Source: Cytophagales bacterium | GTDB taxonomy: Bacteria > Bacteroidota > Bacteroidia > Cytophagales > Cyclobacteriaceae | DNA: 33,419 bases | Reading direction: 5' to 3' | Assembly: GCA_022360875.1 (NCBI GenBank) | Contig: JAKSBZ010000379.1 | Span: 1-33,419, forward strand | Shown here: positions 15,065 through 22,556 of the stretch, piece after piece | How the letters are laid out: each line of letters opens with the position of its first letter | How positions within the stretch are numbered: position 1 is the stretch's first letter | Notes under the pieces: generated by a model | Seen by the model: the letters and a program-made list of their open reading frames with translations, nothing else | Told to the model about the DNA's origin: nothing | Databases searched by the model: none | Position numbers and translations under genes: made by a program

Positions 15065-17311
15065 ATGAATTTTATCATGAAAAAAATATATCAAATATTC
15101 CTGATTTTCGGCTTTCTGTCGATTTCTGCAATGAATGGGCATGCGCAAAGCAGTTCCTGGCAAGTGCGGATTCTGGATGAAACGGGTGAAGGCCTTCCGG
15201 GCGCCAATGTCCAGAACCGTCGGGACAGGCAAATCGGCGTGACCAACATCAACGGCATCGCCCGGCTGAAAAAACTGCAAATAGGTGATACGCTTATCGC
15301 AAGCTTTACCGGCTACCAATCCGCCGCGCTCGTCTTCGAAGGAAAAGAAAACATGGTGCTTAAGCTTAAAAAAGGCGTCGCGCTGAAAGGAGTTGTTATT
15401 CAAGGAAAAACAGCTTACGTCAATCCTCTGAAGCCAATTCTGTCGGAAACCATCACTTCAGGAGAACTGAAAAAAGCCGCCTGCTGCGATCTTTCCGAAA
15501 GCTTTGAAACCAACGCCTCGGTGGATGTCGGCCAAAGCGACGCCGCAACAGGAGCCAAAAAAATCCTTTTCCTCGGCCTTTCGGGAAAATATACCCAGAT
15601 CCAGATAGAAAATATCCCGTACCTTCGCGGACTGAGTTCCGCATACGGACTTACCTATATCCCCGGCTCATGGGTCGAAAGCATTGACGTCAGCAAAGGC
15701 GCCGGATCCATAGAAAACAGCTACGAAGCCATGACCGGACAGATCAACGTCCGGCTCAAACAAACAACGGACACAGACAAACTGTATCTGAATGCTTACG
15801 GCAACTCTTTCGGCCGGTCGGAAATCAATCTGCTCAGCGGGCACAGGCTTTCCGGAAAATGGAGCACTTCGGTTCTATTCCACGGCAACATTATGCCAGT
15901 GAAGCTGGACGGCAACAACGACGGCTTTCTGGACCGTCCCGCCGGCGGACAAATCAACCTGATGAACCGTTGGAAATACAAAAGCGACAAAGTGGTCGGA
16001 AACTGGAGCATTCAAGTAGTGGAAGACGAAAAAAACGGCGGACAAAAAGACTTTAACTCCAACCAAAACCATCGCACTTCGCCGTTGTACGGCATTCGGG
16101 TCCGAACCAAAAAAATCGATTTCTTCGGCAAAAACGGATTCCGCGATCTGGGAAAAAACGAACAGCTGCAGGCCGCTGTTCTCTACGGTATTAATTTCAC
16201 TGATTTAAACAGCTTCTACGGAAGAAGACAATATCTCGGAAAACAGACGTCAGCCTTTGTCAACGGATTTCTGCTTACTGATTTCGGCGACAGCAAGTGG
16301 AAGCTGAAAACGGGGATCAACTGGAACTACGACGGTTTCGATGAACAGCTCGGCCGCTTGACATCCGGGCTTCCCGCCTATGATTTTTCCCGAAACGAAA
16401 CTGTCTACGGAGCCTACGCCGAGTTCACCAATCAGCTAACGGACAATCTGACCTGGATTGCCAGCAGCCGGTTCGATTACAATACCGTATACGGAAGTCA
16501 GTTTACTCCCCGGCTTCATTTAAAACTTAATCTGGACGAAAGCACCGTCCTGAGGGCCAACGCAGGAAAAGGCACCCGTACCCCAAACCCGGTTGCGGAA
16601 AACACGCAAGTGCTGGTTTCCAGCCGCGAGCTGCACCTGGATGAAAAACTGAAGCAGGAGGTCTCTTGGAACTTCGGCGGGAGTCTTCAGAAAGAATTCA
16701 CCGTTTTCGGCGAGCCTGCAACTTTTCTTGTTGACTATTACTACACGTATTTCACCAATCAGCTGGTAACAGACCTGGATACCGACCCGAACAAAGTATT
16801 TTTCAGAAACCTGGACGGCAAAGCCGACGCCCACAGCCTTCAGGCGGAACTTGACTTGACTCCGGCGGAAGGCTTAAGCGTAAAAACCGCTTACAAATAC
16901 TACAACGTGCAAACGACCATCATACAAAAAAAAGTGCAAGTGCCGTTCGTGCCCAAACACCGCTTGTTTCTGAATCTAAGCTATGCTTTTCCAGGCGAAA
17001 AATTCCGCATCGACTGGACCGGCCAGCTCTACGGGGAAAAGCGCCTGCCGGACACCTCGGCCAAACCCGAGGCCTATCGACTGGGCGAAAATTCTCCGGC
17101 GTTCTTTACGATGAATGCCCAGACAAGCTACGCGATTTCCGAAAAACTGGAATTCTATGCCGGCGGGGAAAACCTGACCAATTACAGACAAAAGCATCCT
17201 ATTATCAGTCCAGAGCAACCTTTCAGCAAGAATTTCGACGCCTCGCTTAACTGGGGCCCGATCACGGGAATAATGGCTTATGCCGGAGTCCGCTGGACCA
17301 TTTTCAAATAA
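15065..17311 (+). CDS. TonB-dependent receptor, probably for copper or another metal
   Basis: This 748-residue outer-membrane protein has a signal peptide ending GHAQ (about residue 28). A carboxypeptidase-regulatory-like domain (30-105, DETGEGLPGANV) precedes a plug domain (about 115-245) and a C-terminal beta barrel ending in WTIFK. The plug contains KKAACCDLSESFETN with Cys140-Cys141, then VDVGQSDAATGAKKILFLGLSG, a block I know from a distinct Bacteroidota receptor group that accompanies HYC_CC_PP proteins and metal genes. It lies 111 bases after that protein and is probably co-transcribed with it. A start at 15077 (MKKIYQ) is also possible; 15065 has the better A-rich upstream stretch. 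Its stop is only 3 bases from the stop of the converging gene. Confidence 0.88.
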   Translation: MNFIMKKIYQIFLIFGFLSISAMNGHAQSSSWQVRILDETGEGLPGANVQNRRDRQIGVTNINGIARLKKLQIGDTLIASFTGYQSAALVFEGKENMVLKLKKGVALKGVVIQGKTAYVNPLKPILSETITSGELKKAACCDLSESFETNASVDVGQSDAATGAKKILFLGLSGKYTQIQIENIPYLRGLSSAYGLTYIPGSWVESIDVSKGAGSIENSYEAMTGQINVRLKQTTDTDKLYLNAYGNSFGRSEINLLSGHRLSGKWSTSVLFHGNIMPVKLDGNNDGFLDRPAGGQINLMNRWKYKSDKVVGNWSIQVVEDEKNGGQKDFNSNQNHRTSPLYGIRVRTKKIDFFGKNGFRDLGKNEQLQAAVLYGINFTDLNSFYGRRQYLGKQTSAFVNGFLLTDFGDSKWKLKTGINWNYDGFDEQLGRLTSGLPAYDFSRNETVYGAYAEFTNQLTDNLTWIASSRFDYNTVYGSQFTPRLHLKLNLDESTVLRANAGKGTRTPNPVAENTQVLVSSRELHLDEKLKQEVSWNFGGSLQKEFTVFGEPATFLVDYYYTYFTNQLVTDLDTDPNKVFFRNLDGKADAHSLQAELDLTPAEGLSVKTAYKYYNVQTTIIQKKVQVPFVPKHRLFLNLSYAFPGEKFRIDWTGQLYGEKRLPDTSAKPEAYRLGENSPAFFTMNAQTSYAISEKLEFYAGGENLTNYRQKHPIISPEQPFSKNFDASLNWGPITGIMAYAGVRWTIFK

Positions 17312-17314
17312 TTG

Positions 17315-18820
17315 TCAGTTTTGGCCGCTTGCTGATTCGGTGAGCGGCCGATGCTCATCGGCCGGCGGGCTATATATATTTCTGTAAGGATTAAAAAAAT
17401 CGATCCGGGCTTCAGTAAAATTCTGATGAACCTTGCGGAAAAATTCCTGAAAAGACGTATGCTCCTGAAACAAAGCACTTGCAGCCAATTGTGCCCGAAG
17501 CTTGCCGTAAGACGTTTCGCCGCTATGTTTGGAACGAAGAAAAATCGGCCACGGCTCATATTCCACCACCGATACATACTCCATTCTTTTTCTGAATTTT
17601 TCAAAATCCTTTTCCGCAATCAACTTTACTGCCGAAACAATCTGAGCAATCAATTCAGGGTTGATCCTCGGAATAATAACATCCGTCTCTTCCGCTATCC
17701 TTCGGCACTCCCGCATATTTTGTTCGAAAAGCTGGTACTCTTCTTTTACTTTTTTACTCAAAGGCCGAAACAAGTGGCCCCCCAAATTTATATCCGTAAC
17801 AGCTTTCAGGAATTGATCCAAATAAACCGCCGGCATATTTGTCCAGCGCTTTTTCAATCCCTTGTATACTACAAGAGGCATCTCCGAAATTGAAACTCCT
17901 TTAGCCACAGGCAATGTCGTCCGATAGCATTCATTCTCGAAGTAGTCTTCATGGCTCCGCGCATATGCCCCGACATGTTTACACAGCTCATCAATTCCCT
18001 TTTTTTGAAAAGTATAAACCACAATGGAATCTGCCCGTCTGGTAAGGCTTTTATAACCGCAAATTTTAACCACCTTGATGCTGGGAAATTCAGAGCTCGA
18101 AAAAAATGTATCCAATAAAAACGCCAGCACCTTAACCGCATGATCCGGTTTTGGCCGCAAAGACATCCGTAATTGTTCGGGTTTGGAAAAATCAGGGAGC
18201 TCATTTCTCATGCTTTCTTTCTCGAAGCGCAGATAGCAGCCCAATAAATCCTCATCAATACCCCGCCGAAGGTCCCCCGGTTTCAACAACTTTGGCTCTC
18301 CCTCCTTCTGAAAATATACAACAACTTCAGACAATTCCTTCTTCAGCAACTCATCCAATTCAAAATAAAAATTCTGCTGAGTCTGACTCATGCGAGCCGC
18401 CGAACGGACAAATGCTTCATAGGCCAATTGGCCCATCTCATCCTTATTAGAAAGAAGATCTTTACGCTTTTCCCAAGTGGCCTCCAAAAATTCAACCAAC
18501 GAAGAAAAAGGGGTTACGGTGTCAAGTTCTCTGAAAACTGATTTATGCAAAAGATATTCACCTTCCAGAAGAAGAACCCACATCCATTCCCCGCTATGAG
18601 GAATTCTCCATTTATCCAATAAACCCAGCGGCCTTACCACTACTTGCTGATCCACGCGCAGCAACACCCCTTTATCCCTGTCCCCGATAAACATAGGATC
18701 GTACGCCCAAGCATCCGACAACATCTTCGAAACCTTCCACATTGCCTGGATGACACCTTTCTTTCCCTGAGGAGTATGCAATGGTCTTCTCCGGGTTCTT
18801 TTAAATTGGTCAGAATACAC
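17315..18820 (-). CDS. SH3b-like and HopA1-like domain protein, copy A
   Basis: This 501-residue protein is a paralogue of the next gene, and I recognise it only by domain pattern. Residues 36-94 (DAWAYD, VDQQVVV, EWMWVLL, LLHKS) look like a bacterial SH3 domain. The C-terminal half follows the HopA1 effector fold as I know it from Pseudomonas effectors and class V lanthipeptide proteins: RMSLRPKPDHA (219-229), KVVKI, RADSIVVY (262-269), PVAKGVSIS (304-312), then after a long insert SYGKLRAQLAASAL (437-450) and IDFFNPYRNIY (473-483). The insert of about 120 residues between the last two blocks is larger than usual. There is no signal peptide or membrane segment. The open frame extends to a TTG at 18868, but I choose the GTG at 18820 because it aligns with the GTG start of copy B (both begin GTGTATTC). 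Confidence 0.6.
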   Translation of the reverse strand: MYSDQFKRTRRRPLHTPQGKKGVIQAMWKVSKMLSDAWAYDPMFIGDRDKGVLLRVDQQVVVRPLGLLDKWRIPHSGEWMWVLLLEGEYLLHKSVFRELDTVTPFSSLVEFLEATWEKRKDLLSNKDEMGQLAYEAFVRSAARMSQTQQNFYFELDELLKKELSEVVVYFQKEGEPKLLKPGDLRRGIDEDLLGCYLRFEKESMRNELPDFSKPEQLRMSLRPKPDHAVKVLAFLLDTFFSSSEFPSIKVVKICGYKSLTRRADSIVVYTFQKKGIDELCKHVGAYARSHEDYFENECYRTTLPVAKGVSISEMPLVVYKGLKKRWTNMPAVYLDQFLKAVTDINLGGHLFRPLSKKVKEEYQLFEQNMRECRRIAEETDVIIPRINPELIAQIVSAVKLIAEKDFEKFRKRMEYVSVVEYEPWPIFLRSKHSGETSYGKLRAQLAASALFQEHTSFQEFFRKVHQNFTEARIDFFNPYRNIYSPPADEHRPLTESASGQN

Positions 18821-18919
18821 GACAGTCGGTTTTTCAGTATCTTCCAAGAACTGTACAAAAGAACGCAAAGTGATTTATCCATATACAGATTCCTATGCAC
18901 ACCAATTCATTGGGAAGGT

Positions 18920-20404
18920 TCAGGAAAGAGCAGGCTCCCTGGCGTCGGTATAAATGTTCTTGTGAGGATGGTAGAAATCTATCTTCGCTTCTCGGAAAAG
19001 CCTGTAAACTTCAGCGTAAAACGCTCTGAATGACTGATTTTCCTTGATCAAAGCATCAGCAATGAGCCATGCTCTCAGCTGGCCATAGGACATTTCCGTA
19101 GTGTGCTCGTCCCTTAAAAAAATGTTTCCCTGCGAGTATTCTTTTTCCGCTCCTAGACAAAGCATGTCTTTGAACGCATATAAATCTTTCCCCGACAATT
19201 TTTTTACCGCAGAGATCATCTGATCTATTACTATCGGAGAAATCCGCGGCAACTCAAAAGGTTCTTCTCTTACCAGTCTGTAGCAATCTTTCTCGTTTCT
19301 TTCCAGTTGGCCCAGCAAGAAATCCTCGTCAGCAGTCAAAGGCCTGGTAAGCTTCTGATCCAGTTGCAGGTCGGCTATAGCCGTCAAAAAATTAGCCAGC
19401 AGCACAGTAGGCACCCTTTTCCACTGAACGAGAAACCCTGTATGCGTAACGAGGGGCAAGTCTGATATCGAAACCCCTTTGGCAACAGGTATGGTGGTTT
19501 TATAAACATCTTCTGCAAAATAGCTTTCATGCTCCTTAACATAAACCTCCACTTTCTGGCAAAGATCATGCATTTCTCTCCGGCTGCTCACGTACACTAC
19601 AATGGAATCTGAACGATTAGGCAACACATCAAAGGAAGAAATTTTTATCACCCCAATCCCCGGAAACTCGTCAGTATATAGAAACTCTTCAAGCAGAAAC
19701 TCCAAAACCCTTGTCGCATAGGCAGGCAGCGGATGCAGAGACATGCGCATTTTCTCAAATTTTGATATTTCCGGCACATGCTGCTTCCACCCTCTCTTTA
19801 CAAAGCGAATAACATCCTCCTGCCATTCCTTTTTAGGTTCCGAGTCAAAAAAACCCGCTTCCAGCTCTTCCTCAGGCCTGTATGAAAAATAAGTCCGCAC
19901 ACTGGCCGGCTTCCTTTTCAATATCTCATCCAATTCTTTGAAATACAGAGCTGCCGGAAAGTCCGCTGCCGGTTTCTCCGCACAGATAAAAAGCCCGTAA
20001 ATCCAGATTCCCGTTTTGCTTTTTCTCTCCAGCAACTCGCTCCTTCTTCTCCATATCATCAGCAGAAAATCAATCAGCGTCGAAAAAGGCGAGGTCTGTT
20101 CCGCATCATCCAGAGATGATTTATGCAAAATGAACATTCCCTCAGGCAACAGAACAAAGCACCAGTCTTCCACATTGGGAACTTTAATTTTGGCTTTCTC
20201 TTTATCCGCTATCTCCATTACCACCACCTGCTGGTCTTTGGGAAGAAACACCCTCTTTTCCTTGTTTTCAGGAGAATGAATATCGTATGCCCAGGCATCC
20301 TTAGTCAATGTAGCAGTTTTCCACTTTGCCTGAACAGGAATGCTTTTATCCGGCACAGAATGCAACCGGCGTTTGGCAAGTTTTCTTTGAGGGAATGAAT
20401 ACAC
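18920..20404 (-). CDS. SH3b-like and HopA1-like domain protein, copy B
   Basis: This 494-residue protein is the upstream paralogue of the previous gene, 99 bases apart and same strand. The shared blocks, in order, are DAWAYD (36-41), DQQVVV (57-62), W-x-FVLL-x-EG and LHKS (SH3b-like, about 36-96), SPFSTL-x-DFL, MRMSLHPLPAYA (219-230), GVIKI, RSDSIVVY (264-271), IPVAKGVSISDLPLV (305-319), EMSYGQLRAWL (437-447) and IDFYHPHKNIY (475-485). The last blocks match the HopA1-like fold. The N-terminus PVQAKWK resembles linker segments of Bacteroidota polymorphic or DUF4157-type proteins, but no DUF4157 domain is present. The start is a GTG, and an in-frame TGA lies about 21 bases upstream, so little extension is possible. 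No immunity, kinase or precursor-peptide gene was seen next to it. Confidence 0.6.
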   Translation of the reverse strand: MYSFPQRKLAKRRLHSVPDKSIPVQAKWKTATLTKDAWAYDIHSPENKEKRVFLPKDQQVVVMEIADKEKAKIKVPNVEDWCFVLLPEGMFILHKSSLDDAEQTSPFSTLIDFLLMIWRRRSELLERKSKTGIWIYGLFICAEKPAADFPAALYFKELDEILKRKPASVRTYFSYRPEEELEAGFFDSEPKKEWQEDVIRFVKRGWKQHVPEISKFEKMRMSLHPLPAYATRVLEFLLEEFLYTDEFPGIGVIKISSFDVLPNRSDSIVVYVSSRREMHDLCQKVEVYVKEHESYFAEDVYKTTIPVAKGVSISDLPLVTHTGFLVQWKRVPTVLLANFLTAIADLQLDQKLTRPLTADEDFLLGQLERNEKDCYRLVREEPFELPRISPIVIDQMISAVKKLSGKDLYAFKDMLCLGAEKEYSQGNIFLRDEHTTEMSYGQLRAWLIADALIKENQSFRAFYAEVYRLFREAKIDFYHPHKNIYTDAREPALS

Positions 20405-20604
20405 TGAACTGATTTTTCTCGTTCAGCCCAATAATTATACAAGAAAATCCTTCAGGGAAAATTTGGCGGAAGTTCTTCTGTCCTGGACAAAAAAACGGAC
20501 AGCTCAATCAACTATTCAGCAATCGTTTTATTTTTTATAAATAATTAACAGAAAAACCTTTGAAGCCAGCTCAGTGAAAAGAAAAAACTGTGAATGATGA
20601 CAGG
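20405..20604. other. Intergenic region upstream of HopA1-like copy B
   Basis: No gene seen. It probably holds the promoter of copy B: the minus strand shows TTGTATAATTATTGG about 27-41 bases before the GTG. A similar TTGTACAGTTCTTGG lies before copy A, so the duplication seems to include some upstream DNA. Neither copy has a TAnnTTTG box. Confidence 0.4.
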
Positions 20605-20636
20605 CAAAAAAATTGGGAGCGCAGGCATCGGCTCCA
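20605..20636 (-). terminator. Second terminator-like hairpin after the DUF1097 gene
   Basis: GGAGC (20616-20620) pairs with GCTCC (20631-20635). The minus strand then has seven T after two spacer bases (A run 20606-20612 on the plus strand). It lies about 40 bases beyond the first terminator and may back it up. Confidence 0.55.
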
Positions 20637-20675
20637 TTTCAGGGAACAACTGAATTGTTGCAAGAAAAATACAGG

Positions 20676-20715
20676 AAAAAGCAGGCCAGCGGAACGCTTC
20701 TTCAACCAGCCTGCT
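20676..20715 (-). terminator. DUF1097 gene terminator
   Basis: AGCAGGC (20680-20686) pairs with GCCTGCT (20709-20715), with a smaller inner helix (GAA/TTC). On the minus strand the stem is followed by a T run. It lies 17 bases after the stop codon. Confidence 0.75.
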
Positions 20716-20732
20716 CCCGATTCAATAAATAA

Positions 20733-21293
20733 TTAAGCTTCCACTTCTTCAAGTACCGGCTCTGGCTTCTCCTCCGGTTTCGGCATAACTCTGGCTTCGT
20801 ATGCGCCTCGCAGCGTCACCGTCAGATATCCGTAGATCAAACCTACGATACAGTAAACAATCTCTGTAATCGTCGCTGACTCGAAAGTCGCGTTAGGCAC
20901 GTAAGACATGAAACCGAAAAACACACCCGCTCCTACAAACAAGGCAGGAACAAAATCCAACCAAGGCACTTTTTCCAAACACATAACCGGAATCACAACA
21001 ACAAAAACTGCCACTGGAAAGGCATAAAAACCAAGCGATCCCAGCTGTGTTCCAATCGTCATGATGGCAATAGACGCCACAATACCCATTATGTAACCCA
21101 AAAAGGTTTTAGCCGCGCCTTTAAGATTGCATCCGGCCAGAAAATACATCGCCCAAGCCTGGAACGCTATCCATCCAAAGCCAGCATTTCCCGCAGGCGG
21201 AACAAACCCGTGCAGCAACTGATCTACAATCTGAATTGTGAAGGCCAATAAAGCGACCATCAGTGGAATAACAATGAATTTTTTGAAACTCAT
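20733..21293 (-). CDS. DUF1097 family inner-membrane protein
   Basis: This 186-residue protein has about five hydrophobic segments (VIPLMVALLAFTIQIV, WIAFQAWAMYFLAGC, LGYIMGIVASIAIMTIG, YAFPVAVFVVVIPVM, and FVPALFVGAGVFFGF onward). The GWIAFQAWAMYFLAG and FLGYIMGIVAS blocks and the short acidic C-terminal tail fit the DUF1097 family (YcdZ-like), whose function is unknown. The frame is open 72 codons further upstream, but that part has no membrane pattern and crosses palindromes. The ATG at 21293 (MSFKKFIVIPLM) is the natural start. It is a single-gene unit with two terminator-like hairpins behind it, next to the heme locus but with no shown link to it. Confidence 0.8.
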   Translation of the reverse strand: MSFKKFIVIPLMVALLAFTIQIVDQLLHGFVPPAGNAGFGWIAFQAWAMYFLAGCNLKGAAKTFLGYIMGIVASIAIMTIGTQLGSLGFYAFPVAVFVVVIPVMCLEKVPWLDFVPALFVGAGVFFGFMSYVPNATFESATITEIVYCIVGLIYGYLTVTLRGAYEARVMPKPEEKPEPVLEEVEA

Positions 21294-21375
21294 GAGTGTA
21301 TGTTGTATAGTTAAAAAGAATTTAGCTTGCTCACGGCACAAAAAAGTTGAAGTAAAAATACGCCATAAGACAAAC

Positions 21376-21391
21376 TGAATATTTATATTCA
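21376..21391. promoter_or_regulatory. Palindrome upstream of the DUF1097 gene
   Basis: Perfect 7-base arms TGAATAT and ATATTCA are separated by two bases. It lies about 85-98 bases before the DUF1097 start and has the size of a dimeric regulator site. The regulator is unknown. Confidence 0.4.
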
Positions 21392-21397
21392 TATGTA

Positions 21398-21430
21398 AAA
21401 TAATGATTTTTGATTTAGGAGTCATTATTT
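21398..21430. repeat. 9-bp inverted repeat upstream of the DUF1097 gene
   Basis: AAATAATGA (21398-21406) and TCATTATTT (21422-21430) are perfect inverted arms with a 15-base spacer, directly beside the palindrome at 21376-21391. It could be a second operator or a hairpin in a long leader. The rest of the 252-base gap up to the chaN stop holds no gene I can support. Confidence 0.45.
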
Positions 21431-21545
21431 CACAATAAAAAATACGTCTCTGAACACAATAAACCCAAAATAACCCCTGCATTACCTTCAAAATTACAGC
21501 AAACAGCATTTTTCACTCCTACTCATTAAAATCATTCAATAAATC

Positions 21546-22418
21546 TCAAAAAGTCTTCGTCATGTCTTTCGGAACGCAGAGCGTAAAACTCGCCCTTTTG
21601 GCCAAATCCTTCTCCAGCGCCCCCGGATCATCCTGTTCCACGGTATTTACCGTAACAATTTTCAGCTCCGGTTTTTCCTGCCGAACGCACCAAACAATGC
21701 CCTGAAAATCGTTGCTGTGATACGAGCCGTTGCAGTGAAAAAAAAGCGTGTCTTTCCGAATATTTTTCAAAATAAAATGCGCCATCGTGGCGTCTTTCAG
21801 CGCCTGGGCCTTTACTATATTTTCCCCTCCATGGCTGCCCATCATTTTCAGCATTTCCCGGTACGATGAAAGCTCCAAGTCAACCTTAACGGGAAGCGGC
21901 GCGATAAACTTTTTCGAACTTCCCGGCAAACTGTCCAGCGCCTTAAAGCCTTTCTTGTGCACAATTGACGCATAGCGCCGGGGCACATTGGTTGCCACAA
22001 ACGGCAGCCGGCGAAACTTGGCAAACTCGACCAAAGGCTTATAGTCGGTGCGGTAGTTATTCCACAGCCGCGCCTGGCTCTCAAAACTTTTGGTAGAAAT
22101 AAAGCCGTTCAGATACTCATTCAGAAGCAGCTGTTCGTCCGATTCGAACATTTCGGCGCCCAGCATCAGCTGCCCCTTACGCTGCTCGTGCAAGCCTTTG
22201 ACCGCCCGAAGCGCCATCCAATGCGCAATCGGATTGTTGTGCAGCTCTCCGAAAAAGACAATATCCGCCTCCGCCAGTTTTTTAATAAACTTCTTGAAAT
22301 TTATTTTTTGCCCCTTTTCATTGAATAGCTGATAAGCCCTTCCGTCATTCTGAGCAATTGCACTTTCATTTAATACATTCATTGCCAACACGATAGCGAC
22401 CAGGAAATACTTGTTCAT
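21546..22418 (-). CDS. ChaN family heme-binding protein
   Basis: This 290-residue exported protein has a Sec signal ending AIA-Q (cleavage after residue 22). The mature part begins the ChaN / haem-binding-uptake fold with DIVFFGELHNNPIAHWMALR (about 53-72), then GAEMFESDEQLLLNEYL and RLPFVATNVPRRYA. Family members bind heme and occur in iron-uptake loci; ChaN of Campylobacter is the studied example. Here it diverges from the hmu operon across a shared control region with a 25-bp palindrome, so joint regulation by iron or heme is likely. It lacks a lipobox and seems to be a soluble periplasmic protein. Confidence 0.85.
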   Translation of the reverse strand: MNKYFLVAIVLAMNVLNESAIAQNDGRAYQLFNEKGQKINFKKFIKKLAEADIVFFGELHNNPIAHWMALRAVKGLHEQRKGQLMLGAEMFESDEQLLLNEYLNGFISTKSFESQARLWNNYRTDYKPLVEFAKFRRLPFVATNVPRRYASIVHKKGFKALDSLPGSSKKFIAPLPVKVDLELSSYREMLKMMGSHGGENIVKAQALKDATMAHFILKNIRKDTLFFHCNGSYHSNDFQGIVWCVRQEKPELKIVTVNTVEQDDPGALEKDLAKRASFTLCVPKDMTKTF

Positions 22419-22492
22419 TTTCTATGTTTATTTGATTTTTTAATAAAAAAGTTACGACACTCCATGAAATTACTGAAATAAAAGTAATTGTT

Positions 22493-22517
22493 TTTATTTG
22501 GATTTAATCTAAATAAA
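22493..22517. promoter_or_regulatory. 25-bp near-palindrome, likely Fur-type operator of the heme locus
   Basis: The arms are TTTATTT-G-GATT and AATC-T-AAATAAA around a central T at 22505. All arm positions pair except one (22500 with 22510). It lies between the divergent chaN and hmuT genes, 40-64 bases before the hmuT ATG. Its A/T-rich form with TTTxGATT / AATCxAAA half sites resembles iron-regulator sites before Bacteroidota heme genes. Position and symmetry are seen in the sequence; the regulator is inferred. Confidence 0.6.
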
Positions 22518-22556
22518 TTAAATATTTACTTCATCTTAGAAAAAACTAGAACAACT

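Noticed and set aside
18640..18900. 86-codon minus-strand frame overlapping the start of HopA1-like copy A
   Set aside because: It is out of frame with a well-supported paralogous protein and has no independent protein features.
21489..21496. TAATTTTG on the minus strand as a DUF1097 promoter
   Set aside because: It has no -33 TTTG at the right spacing and is about 195 bases from the start codon.
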